A stretch of DNA of 64,000 nucleotides from Jeotgalibacillus proteolyticus (GCF_002926065.1 NZ_PREZ01000002.1:558001-622000), one strand, 5' to 3'; shown: positions 54,753 to 64,000, numbered from the stretch's first letter. Numbers and translations are program-made. The notes: generated by a model not told the origin, from the sequence alone.

Positions 54753-56884
54753 TTTGCTTTAGGAAAATCAAATTCAAGCTTGCCTTCTTTAAAAAGCAGT
54801 GCAGCACTGAAGCGTTTGCCTGCTTTACTTTTAAATCCCTTTATGAGGGCCGTTCTTCCTTTTTGGCACAACGATTTTATCTGGCTTGGCGTTAGCCTTT
54901 TGCCTAAAAACACTTTTGGAAAGGTCTGTTTACAGCCGGAAGCATAGTCAGTGCAGCCATAAAATTTTCCTCTGTCAATAATATGTCCTTTTTTACAAGC
55001 AGGACAAAGCACCACTGCTTCTTGTGCACCCATTTTCTTTTCCGTTCTCTGTAATGGGGTATTATCAATTTTTTGAGGAGCAGCTTCTAAAAGGTGGGTA
55101 ATGAACTTCTGGATATTTTGAATAAATGCCTCCTGGCTTCCCTGCTCCGTCCCGATTTTTTTCAGGTAAGCTTCCCATTTAGCTGTCATTTCAGGACTGC
55201 TTAAAAGTGTTCCCTCAATTACCTGACATAAAGTAATACCCTTTTGGGTCACACTGACGATATTTTTAGATATCGTAATGTACTCCTGTTTTTTTAAGGT
55301 TTCAATAATGGCTGCACGGGTTGCTTCAGTTCCGATTCCTTCTGTTTCCTTTAATATCGCCTGTGCTTTTTCATCCTCGACTGTTTTTCCTGCTGTTTTC
55401 ATCATCGTAATTAAATTTCCTTCAGTATAGGGCTTAGGAGGTTTTGTTATTCCTTCCTTTATGTCTACACTGGATTGGATTGATTGCCCTGTTTGGACAA
55501 GAGGAAGGGCTTGTTCATCTTTATCTTTAGTCTTCTTCTCTTCACTAAAAAGGGATTTCCAGCCCTTTTTTATCTCGACCTTTCCGCCCGCTTTAAAAAT
55601 CAACCCGTTAACAGATACTTCAATTTTTGTTTCTTCAAAATGATAGTCATCATGAAACATAGCAAGCACACTTCTCAGGATCTCAAGATAAATATTCCGC
55701 TCCTTAGGCGCAAGAGCTTTCACCTGCTCAGGCTTCAGCACTTTTTTAGTGGGAATAATCGCGTAGTGCTCCTGCACTTTGCTATCTTGAACATATTTAG
55801 GGCGCGGCCGGCTGTAGTAAGTTTCAAATTCCACACCGGCTCCTGACTTCATCTTATCCAGCTGATTACTCAAATAATTAAATTCATTTCTTGTTATAAA
55901 GGTACAATCCGTTCTTGGATAGGAAACAAGCTTCTTCTCATATAAATCCTGCACGGTTTTCAACACTGCTGAAGGGCTGTATTTAAATCTCCTGTTCAAA
56001 TTTGCCTGCAGGGAAGAAAGGGAGTGCAGACTCGGAGCCTGTGTTTTCTTTTTCTTTTTTTCAGCTTTTGTAATTACACCCTCTGTAAGTCTAGTTGGCT
56101 CTATACGATGCTTATTTAGCGTTTCAAGTGCTTTCTCCTTACTTGGAAAGCGTTTATCATGCTTAGCGATAAAGCTCCCATTATCCGCCTTGACGTCTGC
56201 CTCTAAATCAAAATAAGGCTCAGGCTTAAAGTGCTCAATTTCGTGATGCCGCTGCCAGATCATATAAAGCGTGGGCGTTTGAACTCTCCCAACGCTAAAT
56301 GGACCATCCACTCCTTTTTTCTGGAGAAGCAGCGTATAAAGTCTTGATAAATTCATTCCAACAAGCCAATCGCTCATCTGCCGGGTTTGCGCTTCCTTAT
56401 ACAAAGGAATATAACCGCTGCCTTCTCTTAAAGATTCAAAGCCTTTTCTGATTGCATCTTTTTCAAGCGAGTTTATCCAAAGCCGCTGCGAGGGCTTATG
56501 AGACATTCCTGCATGAGAAATAATTGAACGGGCAATATTCTCCCCTTCTCTGTCACTGTCTGTTGCGACAATAATGGTGCTTGCTTCTTTAAGAAGCCTG
56601 CTGACTATACCAAACTGCTGCCGCTTATCGTAAGGAACTGTAAACCGGAATGAATCAGGAATGATCGGCAGCACGTCAAGCTTCCATTTTTTCCATTCAG
56701 GCTTATAGGCGTGCGGTTCCTGGAGGGTAACCAAATGGCCAAAGCCCCATGTAATAACGGCTCTGCTTGTAAAAAGCGAATCTTCTATTTCAAAATAACC
56801 ATCTTGTTTTTTTGCTTTTGAAAAAGCATCAGCATAGCTTTTGGCCTGGGAGGGCTTCTCGGCCAGGATTACAACAAGCGACAT
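54749..56884 (-). CDS. topB: DNA topoisomerase III
   Basis: A 711-residue type IA topoisomerase that decatenates DNA by single-strand passage. The Toprim domain opens VVILAEKPSQAKSYADAF, with metal-binding DSDREGENIARS near residue 107. The active-site Tyr lies in LVSYPRTDCTFI. A C-terminal zinc-ribbon remnant CPACKKGH...CTDYASGC and a last repeated domain follow. Length matches B. subtilis TopB. ATG 56884 agrees with homologues although AGGAGG is 12 bases away. Confidence 0.93.
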   Translation of the reverse strand: MSLVVILAEKPSQAKSYADAFSKAKKQDGYFEIEDSLFTSRAVITWGFGHLVTLQEPHAYKPEWKKWKLDVLPIIPDSFRFTVPYDKRQQFGIVSRLLKEASTIIVATDSDREGENIARSIISHAGMSHKPSQRLWINSLEKDAIRKGFESLREGSGYIPLYKEAQTRQMSDWLVGMNLSRLYTLLLQKKGVDGPFSVGRVQTPTLYMIWQRHHEIEHFKPEPYFDLEADVKADNGSFIAKHDKRFPSKEKALETLNKHRIEPTRLTEGVITKAEKKKKKTQAPSLHSLSSLQANLNRRFKYSPSAVLKTVQDLYEKKLVSYPRTDCTFITRNEFNYLSNQLDKMKSGAGVEFETYYSRPRPKYVQDSKVQEHYAIIPTKKVLKPEQVKALAPKERNIYLEILRSVLAMFHDDYHFEETKIEVSVNGLIFKAGGKVEIKKGWKSLFSEEKKTKDKDEQALPLVQTGQSIQSSVDIKEGITKPPKPYTEGNLITMMKTAGKTVEDEKAQAILKETEGIGTEATRAAIIETLKKQEYITISKNIVSVTQKGITLCQVIEGTLLSSPEMTAKWEAYLKKIGTEQGSQEAFIQNIQKFITHLLEAAPQKIDNTPLQRTEKKMGAQEAVVLCPACKKGHIIDRGKFYGCTDYASGCKQTFPKVFLGKRLTPSQIKSLCQKGRTALIKGFKSKAGKRFSAALLFKEGKLEFDFPKAK

Positions 56885-57028
56885 AACAAACGTCGACCTC
56901 CTATTTCTCAGTTTCATAGCATTGTATTTTATAAGATCAAATTTAACTTAATATGCATTAAATGAAGGAAGGAGGAATTACAGTAGAAATTTAAAAATGG
57001 AGAACGAATAATAAACAAATGAGGAAGC

Positions 57029-57052
57029 AAAAGCGAATATACATTCGCTTTT
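57029..57052. other. Perfect hairpin in the topB-metK gap
   Basis: AAAAGCGAAT/ATTCGCTTTT, 10 bp, 4-base loop. It lies in the 461-base gap 56885-57345 that otherwise holds a repeat fragment and the metK terminator. It may be a weak terminator or a leader element of topB. Confidence 0.4.
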
Positions 57053-57199
57053 ACAAGTATATCATTTTTGGTACCTGCCTGCTATAAAAGAATCAACCAG
57101 AAAGATGTACTCTATACACCATGTATGGGCAAGGGAAATTCATTCATATAATCAAGTGTCGAAGAACAAAACAAATTACCAAAGAGTTGATTGCAGTGT

Positions 57200-57262
57200 A
57201 AGGGGCTGACTCCCGCCCCGCGGAAAGCATGCCCCTGCAGCGGAAATCAACACGCCCCTTAA
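57200..57262. repeat. Partial copy of the dispersed intergenic repeat
   Basis: CCCCG-GAAAGC-CCCCTG-AG-GGAAATCAA (57213-57250) aligns with the minus strand of 38200-38230. The segment is GC-rich compared with its surroundings. Confidence 0.65.
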
Positions 57263-57282
57263 GAGGCAGTTATTTATATTCA

Positions 57283-57318
57283 ACAAAAAACCAGCCGGAG
57301 AAACCCCCCGGCTGATTT
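57283..57318 (-). terminator. Terminator of metK
   Basis: CAGCCGG/CCGGCTG stem, then GTTTTTTGTT on the minus strand. Confidence 0.88.
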
Positions 57319-57345
57319 TGTATGCTCTGTATATAGATCAATCTA

Positions 57346-58545
57346 TTATTTTGCTGCCTGTTCTTTAAGAGTCTCAGCTTTATCTGTACGCTCCCAAGGA
57401 AGATCCAGATCATTACGGCCAAAATGTCCGTAAGCAGCTGTCTGCTTATAAATCGGACGGCGCAGATCAAGCATGTTAATAATCCCTGCAGGTCGAAGAT
57501 CAAAATTGCTCCGGACAAGCTCGATCAAAACATCCTCTTCTACTGTTCCTGTCCCGAATGTATCAATCGAAATTGATACCGGCTGTGCTACTCCAATTGC
57601 ATAAGCAAGCTGAACCTCACACTTATCAGCAAGTCCTGCTGCTACAAGGTTTTTCGCTACATAACGTGCAGCATATGCACCGGAACGGTCAACTTTCGTT
57701 GCGTCTTTTCCTGAGAAAGCACCGCCGCCGTGACGGGCATATCCACCGTACGTATCAACAATAATTTTACGGCCCGTTAACCCGGCATCCCCCTGTGGTC
57801 CGCCAATGACAAAGCGGCCAGTAGGGTTAATGAAGTATTTTGTATCCTCATCAATCAATTCAGCTGGTACAACCGGCTTAATGACGTGATCTTTTACATT
57901 GCGCTGAATTCGTTCAAGGTCCACTTCCGGATGGTGCTGAGTTGAAATAACAATTGTGTCAATGCGAACTGGATTGTTATTTTCATCATATTCTACTGTA
58001 ACCTGCGTCTTTCCATCCGGACGAAGGTAAGGAAGAATTTCTTCTTTACGCACTTCTGTCAGACGGCGTGAAAGCTTGTGTGCCAAAGAAATTGGAAGCG
58101 GCATTAACTCAGTGGTTTCATTGCATGCAAACCCAAACATAAGTCCCTGGTCCCCGGCTCCAATCGATTCGATTTCTTCATCAGACATAGAGCTTTCCCG
58201 ATCCTCAAGTGCACGGTCAACTCCAGCAGCAATATCTGGCGACTGTTCATCAATAGAAGTCAGTACTGCACATGTTTCAGCATCAAAACCATATTTTGCA
58301 CGCGTATACCCAATTCCTTTTACCGTTTCACGCACAATTTTAGGAATGTCTACATACGTGGATGTTGAAATTTCTCCCGCAACAAGTACAAGACCTGTTG
58401 TAACTGAAGTTTCACATGCTACACGGGCGTTCGGATCATCCTTTAAGATAGCATCCAAAATAGAATCTGAAATTTGATCACAAATTTTGTCCGGATGTCC
58501 TTCTGTTACAGACTCAGACGTAAACAAATGACGTTTTGTTGACAT
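57346..58545 (-). CDS. metK: S-adenosylmethionine synthetase
   Basis: Makes SAM from methionine and ATP. The 399-residue protein has the family signatures: [19 protein letters not shown] at the start, [12 protein letters not shown], and [19 protein letters not shown]. Length is standard. AAGGAGGAG precedes the ATG. A SAM-I riboswitch lies directly upstream, so SAM shuts off its own synthesis. Confidence 0.98.
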   Translation of the reverse strand: MSTKRHLFTSESVTEGHPDKICDQISDSILDAILKDDPNARVACETSVTTGLVLVAGEISTSTYVDIPKIVRETVKGIGYTRAKYGFDAETCAVLTSIDEQSPDIAAGVDRALEDRESSMSDEEIESIGAGDQGLMFGFACNETTELMPLPISLAHKLSRRLTEVRKEEILPYLRPDGKTQVTVEYDENNNPVRIDTIVISTQHHPEVDLERIQRNVKDHVIKPVVPAELIDEDTKYFINPTGRFVIGGPQGDAGLTGRKIIVDTYGGYARHGGGAFSGKDATKVDRSGAYAARYVAKNLVAAGLADKCEVQLAYAIGVAQPVSISIDTFGTGTVEEDVLIELVRSNFDLRPAGIINMLDLRRPIYKQTAAYGHFGRNDLDLPWERTDKAETLKEQAAK

Positions 58546-58643
58546 AGTGTCTCCTCCTTGTGAAGCGTATATATTGGACGGTACTCATTACCCTTAGAGA
58601 TCGAACGTTAACCTTCTGTAGATCATCCAAGTCATGGCACGAT

Positions 58644-58846
58644 ATAAAAGAAACCCTTCCCCAACGTGCTTGAGGAAAGGTTTTGTGTTAAGCGCGCCTT
58701 TCACTCTTATCGTTCAGGGCGTTATAGCCCTGCTACAGGTTAGCACCTTCGCTCCATTTGAGTGAATCGCAAAAGTCAAAGACTTTTTTGCAGAGCAGGT
58801 TGCTGGGTTTCATAGGGCCTGTCCCTCCACCAGCTCGGGATAAGAG
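58644..58846 (-). promoter_or_regulatory. SAM-I (S-box) riboswitch of metK
   Basis: The aptamer runs from CTCTTATCCCGAGCTGGTGG (58846 leftward) through GGGACAGGCCCTATGAAACC and CAGCAACC, the conserved AAGGTGCTAACC, to the closing GATAAGAG near 58703. The expression platform is the stem AAACCTTTCCTCAA/GGGGAAGGGTTT (58651-58683) with a T run, that is, a transcription terminator. Between it and metK lie about 98 bases with no other feature. Confidence 0.95.
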
Positions 58847-59031
58847 TATCCGTTCAAAAAACTATCATACGCAAAGGCAGGGGGGATGTCAACCATCCGC
58901 TGTATATTTATTATTCCCAAGTGAAAAAAACCTATGAAATCGAATGATTAGTATAGACTATTAATTTAAATGTGTTATACTAATTTGGAGAATTGGTGCA
59001 TGATATTTTTTATAAAGGGTGGGGAATCTAT

Positions 59032-60624
59032 ATGAACATCATACGCAAAACAACCGATTTACAAGAATTATTATCCAAAGAGCATGTCCGCCGAAATCTT
59101 TCAGTTCCAGTACTGGTTGAAAAGATTTTGGAGCGCAACGAAGGAACCCTCACTTCATCAGGCGCCGTTAAAGCAGAGACCGGAAAATACACTGGACGGT
59201 CGCCAAAAGATAAATACATCGTTGATGAGCCTTCGTCCAGAGATCAGATTGACTGGGGCAGTGTTAACCAGCCAATTTCATCCGATGTGTTTGACCGCCT
59301 CTATTCAAAAGTAACGAATCATTTACAGGACGCAGACGAGATCTTTGTTTTTGAAGGATTCGCAGGTGCTGATGAAGCGACGCGGCTTCCAATCCGTGTG
59401 GTTAACGAAAGAGCATGGCATAATTTGTTTGCTAAGCAGTTATTTATCCGACCGGCTCAATCAGACGATTGGGAGAACGCGGCGGAAGAGCCTTTTACCA
59501 TTCTATCCGCACCATCGCTTAAGGCGGATCCTTCAGTTGATGGTACCCGAAGTGAGGCATTTATTATTGTTTCATTCGAGAAAAGAACAATCTTAATTGG
59601 CGGAACAGAATACGCAGGCGAAATGAAAAAATCAATCTTTTCAATTATGAATTACTTGCTGCCTCAAAAAGATATTATGCCGATGCATTGCTCTGCCAAC
59701 GTTGGTTCTGAGGGAGATGTGGCATTATTTTTCGGGCTATCAGGAACCGGAAAAACGACACTTTCTGCCGATGCAGACAGACGTTTAATTGGCGATGATG
59801 AGCATGGCTGGTCTGCAAGCGGTGTCTTTAATATTGAAGGCGGATGTTACGCCAAATGCATTCAGCTATCGCGTGAAAAAGAACCGCAAATCTTTGATGC
59901 CATCCGTTTTGGTTCTGTTCTTGAAAATGTCGTCCTTGATCCTACTACCAAAGTAGCTGATTACGATGACTCGTCATTAACAGAAAATACGCGTGCGGCA
60001 TACCCTCTTCAGGCAATGACTAATATTGTGGACCCTAGCATTGCCGGGCATCCGAATACAATTATTTTCCTAACGGCTGACGCATTTGGCGTTTTGCCTC
60101 CTATTTCTAAGTTGACAAAGGAACAGGCAATGTATCACTTCCTAAGCGGCTATACCTCAAAGCTTGCGGGAACTGAGCGTGGAATCACTGAGCCTGAAGC
60201 AACATTCTCAACCTGCTTCGGTTCTCCATTTCTTCCTCTCCGCCCAACGGTTTATGCAGAAATGCTAGGACGCAAAATGGAAGAGCATGAGGTTGAAGTT
60301 TTCCTTGTTAACACTGGTTGGACAGGCGGAGCTTACGGAACAGGAAGCCGTATGAAGCTGTCCTACACACGTGCAATGGTTCGCGCTGCTCTTCACGGAG
60401 AGCTGACAAATGCTGAGACGACAAAGAATGGCCTTTTCAATCTTGAAACACCAACGCATATTCCGGGTGTTCCGGATGATGTATTAGTCCCGCGCTTTGC
60501 TTGGCCTTCAGAAGAAGCATACGAAGAAAAAGCGCTGGAGCTTGCGAGCAAGTTCAAAGAGAACTTTAAAAAATTCACAAATGTTGATGAGTCCATCATC
60601 AAGCTTGGCGGACCAAGCGTTTAA
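59032..60624 (+). CDS. pckA: Phosphoenolpyruvate carboxykinase (ATP)
   Basis: First step of gluconeogenesis: oxaloacetate plus ATP gives phosphoenolpyruvate and CO2. The 530-residue enzyme has the kinase-1a loop [13 protein letters not shown] (Lys241), the metal site GDDEHGW after it, and the substrate-binding [13 protein letters not shown] near residue 48. ATG 59032 with GGGTGGGG upstream is chosen over an in-frame start at 58993. A -10 TATACT lies at 58976-58981. Divergent from metK, as in B. subtilis. Confidence 0.97.
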   Translation: MNIIRKTTDLQELLSKEHVRRNLSVPVLVEKILERNEGTLTSSGAVKAETGKYTGRSPKDKYIVDEPSSRDQIDWGSVNQPISSDVFDRLYSKVTNHLQDADEIFVFEGFAGADEATRLPIRVVNERAWHNLFAKQLFIRPAQSDDWENAAEEPFTILSAPSLKADPSVDGTRSEAFIIVSFEKRTILIGGTEYAGEMKKSIFSIMNYLLPQKDIMPMHCSANVGSEGDVALFFGLSGTGKTTLSADADRRLIGDDEHGWSASGVFNIEGGCYAKCIQLSREKEPQIFDAIRFGSVLENVVLDPTTKVADYDDSSLTENTRAAYPLQAMTNIVDPSIAGHPNTIIFLTADAFGVLPPISKLTKEQAMYHFLSGYTSKLAGTERGITEPEATFSTCFGSPFLPLRPTVYAEMLGRKMEEHEVEVFLVNTGWTGGAYGTGSRMKLSYTRAMVRAALHGELTNAETTKNGLFNLETPTHIPGVPDDVLVPRFAWPSEEAYEEKALELASKFKENFKKFTNVDESIIKLGGPSV

Positions 60625-60628
60625 TATC

Positions 60629-60667
60629 AAAAGAGTGCCTGACGTTCAGCTCAGGCACTCTTTTTTT
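60629..60667 (+). terminator. Terminator of pckA
   Basis: AAAGAGTGCCTGA/TCAGGCACTCTTT with 8-base loop, T run of eight. Its right edge touches the stop of convergent ytmB. Confidence 0.93.
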
Positions 60668-60908
60668 AATTGCTGGATTGCAATGTTAATAATTCGTAGG
60701 AAATAATCGTCGAATGATCCCGCCATTCCAGCCGGTGAATTTGCCCGGTTCCACTGAGTTCTCCTTCTTTTGTGCGCTTGACTTCCAACGGAACATGCAT
60801 CGGGTAAAGCCGGTATCCTTCTTTAATTAACTGAAAGAAGTTCTCCTGCTGACGATGTTCCTTTCCTTTTGTTACGATCATTGTATTAACCTCAAGGGGC
60901 ATACCCAC
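60666..60908 (-). CDS. ytmB: YtmB, DUF2584 family protein
   Basis: An 80-residue soluble protein of the DUF2584 family: PLEVNTMIVTKGKEHR opens it and RLEWRDHSTIISYELL closes it, predicted beta-rich. Function unknown; in B. subtilis it lies beside ytmA and pckA as here. GTG 60908 is taken as start, with GGAGG ten bases upstream. It follows ytmA by 16 bases. Confidence 0.82.
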   Translation of the reverse strand: MGMPLEVNTMIVTKGKEHRQQENFFQLIKEGYRLYPMHVPLEVKRTKEGELSGTGQIHRLEWRDHSTIISYELLTLQSSN

Positions 60909-60924
60909 TTACATCATTCCTCCT

Positions 60925-61725
60925 CTATTGATTTAACTCAGATTTTTGGTTCTTCATCCAGCCGCTCAGTTCTTTTACCATTTTACGATTTTCAGCAGGT
61001 GGAAATACATGATTATACTCGCTGAAATAAAGTGTCTCTACTTTCTTGTCCAATGATTTTAATGTAGTTTCCAATCTTTTTGCATGTTCAAACGTAACAT
61101 TCGTATCTTTTTCTCCGTGAATAATCAGCACGGGTGCTTTAATTTGATTGAGTTCGTTAAGAGGCGTCCGGTAGTCGTACGCTTGTTTATTTTTATTTGG
61201 CGAACCGCCAATCACCCGCTTCATCATTCTTCTAAGGTCTTTTCGCTCCTCATAAGTCAGCGTTAAATCAGATACCCCTCCCCACGTTACAACAGAGGCT
61301 ATTGAATCAAATTCAACGCCAGCTTGAAGCGCCATTACGCCACCTCTGGAAAAACCGAATACATGAATTTTATCATTATGTACCCGGGCGTGCTTTTGCA
61401 AAAGCTTTACGCCTGAAAAAGCATCTTTTCTGTCTTCCCCAGCAAAATCTTCATTGCCCTGTCCTCCTCTATTTCCTCTGTAAAAAGGAGCAAAAACGAT
61501 AAAGCCCTGCTGAGAAAATTGGGCGATCCTTGCAGGACGTACCATACCCACATTTTTAATCCCGCCCCTTAAATATAAAAAGCCGTCCAGTTTCTCCTCG
61601 CCCTCCGGCTCTGCCAACAGCCCCTTCACCTTCAGTCCGGCTGACCACATCGTCACCAAAAATAATTCAACGTTAGGATTTGGGGATGGATAGGGAATTT
61701 GTGAAATTATCTCGCCGTCTCTCAT
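60925..61725 (-). CDS. ytmA: YtmA, S9-type alpha/beta hydrolase
   Basis: A 266-residue cytoplasmic alpha/beta hydrolase of the prolyl-oligopeptidase (S9) class. The catalytic triad is complete: Ser in GFSRGGVMAL, Asp in IHGEKDTNV, His in SEYNHVFPP. The substrate is unknown. The ATG follows ytkD by four bases, so the genes form a ytkD-ytmA-ytmB run. Confidence 0.88.
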   Translation of the reverse strand: MRDGEIISQIPYPSPNPNVELFLVTMWSAGLKVKGLLAEPEGEEKLDGFLYLRGGIKNVGMVRPARIAQFSQQGFIVFAPFYRGNRGGQGNEDFAGEDRKDAFSGVKLLQKHARVHNDKIHVFGFSRGGVMALQAGVEFDSIASVVTWGGVSDLTLTYEERKDLRRMMKRVIGGSPNKNKQAYDYRTPLNELNQIKAPVLIIHGEKDTNVTFEHAKRLETTLKSLDKKVETLYFSEYNHVFPPAENRKMVKELSGWMKNQKSELNQ

Positions 61726-61729
61726 GCGT

Positions 61730-62206
61730 TCAATCCTTTCTGCTTAAATTATTTTTCCAGTAATGCAGCGCATGCTCAAGTACATCGTCCTTCATTAAGA
61801 AGCTAAATTCTTTTTGCATTCTCATCTCCATTAGATTGCCTGTAATCATTTGAGGTCCATTCGTTTCATAATAGTGAGTCTTGGGCGAAAGCTTAACAAT
61901 CTGGGTAAAGTACACCGCTTTAACAAAAGGAGGACTATCATCTACCCTGTACTGTCCAATATAATGAAGCGGCCCTGCCTCAGCCCCAAGCTCTTCACTT
62001 ATTTCTCTTTTTGCTGCCTGGTCAAGGCTCTCCCCCTGCTCTTTTTTCCCTCCAGGAAACTCAAGACCTCTTTTTTTATGGTCAGTGACTACCCAGTTTT
62101 GCTTATACCTTGTTAAAACCCAGACATGCTTAGGTTCTTCCCCAAAAGCATGAGGGTCAAAAGAGAAATATACTCTTTTACCTACAAAATCGTTGAATAC
62201 GTGCAA
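61730..62206 (-). CDS. ytkD: YtkD, Nudix (8-oxo-)dGTP pyrophosphatase
   Basis: A 158-residue Nudix hydrolase. The box is GGKKEQGESLDQAAKREISE followed by ELGA, with all metal-binding glutamates. B. subtilis YtkD hydrolyses 8-oxo-dGTP and acts as an antimutator under oxidative stress. TTG 62206 is seven bases after GGAGG. First gene of the ytkD-ytmA-ytmB run. Confidence 0.9.
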   Translation of the reverse strand: MHVFNDFVGKRVYFSFDPHAFGEEPKHVWVLTRYKQNWVVTDHKKRGLEFPGGKKEQGESLDQAAKREISEELGAEAGPLHYIGQYRVDDSPPFVKAVYFTQIVKLSPKTHYYETNGPQMITGNLMEMRMQKEFSFLMKDDVLEHALHYWKNNLSRKD

Positions 62207-62343
62207 AAAAACCCTCCTTAAAGCCCTATAAAATGGTTAATTTTTCTCTTCTAGGTATATTTTTTGATAAAAATGGAACTTTTTTCGTTATAAATCGTAT
62301 GTAATGGGTAAGTAATACTATAAAATGCTAAAGGAGCGATTTG

Positions 62344-63225
62344 ATGAACAAATGGAAACTCGGAATAGGTGCAGCATCACTGGCTCTTATCCTTGCAGCT
62401 TGTCAGGATACTGCACAGCCGGTAGACGGTGAAGAAGGCAACACAGATTCAGATTCAAATTCAGATGAAAGTTCCAATTCAGAGCTGACACTTGAAGAAG
62501 TTTTCGCTAAGTCAATTGAGGCAGGCGAAGATGTTAACTCCATGAAAGCTGAAATGACCTTAGACCAGGATATGACAATCCCTAACGAAGATCTCACTGT
62601 AACGACAGCCTCGGATATTCAAATGGATATGGTAATGGAGCCGTTAGGTCTTTATCAGGAATCTGTTACCACAAGCGACCAAATGGGTGAAACAGAAGAA
62701 ATCCAGGCTGAAGTCTACTTTACTGAAGAAGGTTTTTTCATGTATGACACAGCCTCTGATCAATGGATGAAGCTCCCTACTGAAATGTCGGATGAACTTC
62801 TTCAAATGTCAGACGCTCAAAGCAATCCAAATGAACAGCTAAGAGACTTGGAACAATTTACGGATGATTTCACTTTTGAACAGGATGATTCTTCTTACAT
62901 TTTAACCCTGAATGCCTCCGGTGAAAAGTTTAGTGAGTTCTTAAGAGAACAGGCGAAAGAACAGATGCCTGATACAGGAACAGATGAGTCAATGGATGAG
63001 CTTTTTTCCGACGTTGATTTTGAGGATGTTATGTACAAAATCTTTATAGACAAAGAAACATTTCTTCCGTCTTCTCTAACGATGGATATGACCATGGTAA
63101 TGGAGATGGAGGGCGAATCCCTCACACTTGTTCAAAATACAGAAGCAAACTATCTGGAATATAATCATATGGACGAAATTACAATTCCTCAGGAAGTACT
63201 CGATACTGCAACTGAAGTCCAATAA
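62344..63225 (+). CDS. Acidic lipoprotein, DUF6612/LppX-like
   Basis: A 293-residue lipoprotein: KWKLGIGAASLALILAAC with lipid-carrying Cys near residue 20, then an acidic Ser/Asp linker (DSDSNSDESSNSE) and a beta-rich domain with many Met residues. The domain resembles the outer-surface lipid-carrier-like fold of the LppX/LprG or DUF6612 families. The role is unknown. AAAGGAG precedes the ATG. A weak sigma-B-like pair (GTTATA-13-GGGTAA) lies at 62287-62311. Confidence 0.8.
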   Translation: MNKWKLGIGAASLALILAACQDTAQPVDGEEGNTDSDSNSDESSNSELTLEEVFAKSIEAGEDVNSMKAEMTLDQDMTIPNEDLTVTTASDIQMDMVMEPLGLYQESVTTSDQMGETEEIQAEVYFTEEGFFMYDTASDQWMKLPTEMSDELLQMSDAQSNPNEQLRDLEQFTDDFTFEQDDSSYILTLNASGEKFSEFLREQAKEQMPDTGTDESMDELFSDVDFEDVMYKIFIDKETFLPSSLTMDMTMVMEMEGESLTLVQNTEANYLEYNHMDEITIPQEVLDTATEVQ

Positions 63226-63228
63226 AAA

Positions 63229-63263
63229 TCAGCCTCTGCATGGATGCGCAGAGGCTTTTTTCT
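63229..63263. terminator. Terminator after the lipoprotein gene
   Basis: AGCCTCTGC/GCAGAGGCT stem and TTTTTT; a second GCAGAGG follows, so the reverse transcript may use it too. Confidence 0.85.
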
Positions 63264-63645
63264 ATTGCAGAGGATCCTCCTCTTTATTCTCATGATCACC
63301 TTTAACCTGAATAAAAGGGTGCTCCTTTGTTGGCGGGAGAATAGCCATGCTTTCAATATGCTTAACTGCTTCTTCGTCTCCAATATCATGAATTAAGGAA
63401 TAGATCTTTACAAGTGTACTATCCTGTTCCTGATTCGGTTCATCATCGTGGTATTGGACATATGGTGTCTGTGCCCGTATTGCACCGCCAAACCCTAAGT
63501 CCTGGTTTTGGTCAAATAAGTAACGGAGCTTCGTAATTTCCTCATCTGTTGCGTTAACAACAAATTCATAAGGGGAATATTTGCCGCTCCGGTTTATTTC
63601 ACCGCGGCCAACAGAAATATAATACGTATTTTTACTTTCCTCCAT
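63262..63645 (-). CDS. Hypothetical soluble protein
   Basis: A 127-residue protein without signal or membrane helix. It begins YYISVGRGEINRSGKYSPYE, a pattern I recall from conserved Bacillaceae proteins of unknown function, and has a charged tail (HENKEEDPLQ). GGAGGG precedes the ATG. Convergent with the lipoprotein gene. Confidence 0.65.
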   Translation of the reverse strand: MEESKNTYYISVGRGEINRSGKYSPYEFVVNATDEEITKLRYLFDQNQDLGFGGAIRAQTPYVQYHDDEPNQEQDSTLVKIYSLIHDIGDEEAVKHIESMAILPPTKEHPFIQVKGDHENKEEDPLQ

Positions 63646-63709
63646 AGATAGCCCTCCTTTTCCCTGAAGTATGTCCCATTTCCACTCTTTTCAAAGCACA
63701 TTTTTCATG

Positions 63710-63733
63710 GTTTAAATAAAGTATTATGGGTAT
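63710..63733 (+). promoter_or_regulatory. Sigma-B promoter
   Basis: GTTTAA (63710-63715), 12 bases, GGGTAT (63728-63733): an exact match to the general-stress sigma-B consensus as I know it. It lies 64 bases before the last gene. Confidence 0.7.
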
Positions 63734-63796
63734 AGTTACATATATACCGATTGCCCCTTATGAATTTTGGCCAGCATGACAAAACGCGAAATGGGG

Positions 63797-64000
63797 ATGA
63801 AAAAATTGAAACTCGTTGATGAAATCTTTGAAATGTACCGGGGTAAAATCCGTGGAACACAAGAAGATCTTGATATCATTGCTTTTACCATTCTGGAGCA
63901 GCTTAATCGTGAGGAACTCCTTTCAATGGTTAATGATATGTCGGAGGATGAGCTTGCCTATTTCATCAGACTTTACATAGTTGAATCGTTGAAGGGAAAA
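63797..64000 (+). CDS. Small helical protein (DUF6154-like), 3' end outside window
   Basis: The frame runs to the window edge: KLVDEIFEMYRGKIRG, then an acidic helical stretch (AFTILEQLNREELLSM). It resembles the short DUF6154 proteins of Bacillaceae, function unknown. ATG 63797 is a formal start; TTG 63806 after GGGGATGA may be the true one, as homologues begin MKxVDE. The sigma-B promoter upstream suggests stress control. Confidence 0.6.
   Translation, partial: MKKLKLVDEIFEMYRGKIRGTQEDLDIIAFTILEQLNREELLSMVNDMSEDELAYFIRLYIVESLKGK

Noticed and set aside
62287-62311. Sigma-B-like pair GTTATA-13-GGGTAA before the lipoprotein gene
   Set aside because: The -35 half is poor, so it is noted in the gene entry but not called as a promoter.
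1-64000. CRISPR arrays, tRNA or rRNA genes, insertion sequences, prophage
   Set aside because: No regularly spaced direct repeats with unique spacers (the 21-bp array has no spacers), no transposase, integrase or tRNA-like fold was noticed.

Overview
The window is a stretch of chromosome from a low-to-moderate GC Firmicute of the Bacillaceae. The backbone follows the Bacillus subtilis ytz-ytk neighbourhood: ytzE-ytzG-ytgP-ytfP at the left, then ytwF-leuS-yttB-ytqA-ytqB, ytpA/ytpB-ytoA, and metK-pckA-ytmB-ytmA-ytkD at the right. TTG and GTG starts behind strong GGAGG ribosome sites, a leucine T-box, a SAM-I riboswitch, cre boxes and sigma-B-like promoters all fit this group. No rRNA, tRNA, CRISPR array, insertion sequence or prophage was seen.

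Regions. 1-4.5 kb: regulator fragment, rRNA pseudouridine synthase, MurJ-type lipid II flippase, flavoprotein, acetyltransferase. 4.6-10.2 kb: a variable patch with a membrane metalloprotease, small membrane proteins, a Nudix hydrolase, an ACR3/bile-acid-type transporter and two broken genes. 10.2-23.1 kb: a fructan-use locus on the minus strand. It has a sensor kinase, an AraC-type response regulator and a membrane-anchored solute-binding protein, closed by a terminator. After a promoter with a downstream cre box come two ABC permeases, a binding lipoprotein, a cytoplasmic-type GH32 fructanase and a large secreted multidomain GH32 enzyme. 23.2-28.2 kb: DUF2254 protein, DASS carboxylate transporter with cre, an FAD dehydrogenase fossil, rhodanese.

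28.3-34.2 kb: leuS with its T-box, an MFS exporter and the ytqA/ytqB pair for tRNA wobble-uridine modification. 34.2-36.9 kb: an intergenic array of 21-bp repeats, then a MarR regulator, an azoreductase and a divergent pirin that share a putative operator (TAGTT-N8-AACTA); this looks like a small electrophile or quinone stress regulon. 36.9-49.7 kb: mostly single enzymes and envelope proteins (methyltransferase, VOC proteins, GNAT, HAD phosphatase, a secreted protein behind a sigma-B-like promoter, LysM cell-wall hydrolase, oligo-1,6-glucosidase, SelO, luciferase-like monooxygenase, HtpX). 50-57 kb: Cys-rich protein, terpene synthase ytpB with ytpA, ytoA, a K+/H+ antiporter and topB. 57.3-64 kb: metK with SAM riboswitch, pckA, ytmB, ytmA, ytkD, a lipoprotein, and a small protein behind a perfect-looking sigma-B promoter.

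Strongest observations: a nucleotidyltransferase gene broken by an exact 10-bp tandem duplication; an FAD dehydrogenase with most of its middle deleted; a YtpA-like lipase whose nucleophile serine is glycine; a complete fructan system with its own SBP/kinase/regulator sensor unit; the three-site MarR operator set; the 21-bp phased repeat array; and a dispersed intergenic repeat family. All functional calls come from reading motifs and remembered families; no database search was run.
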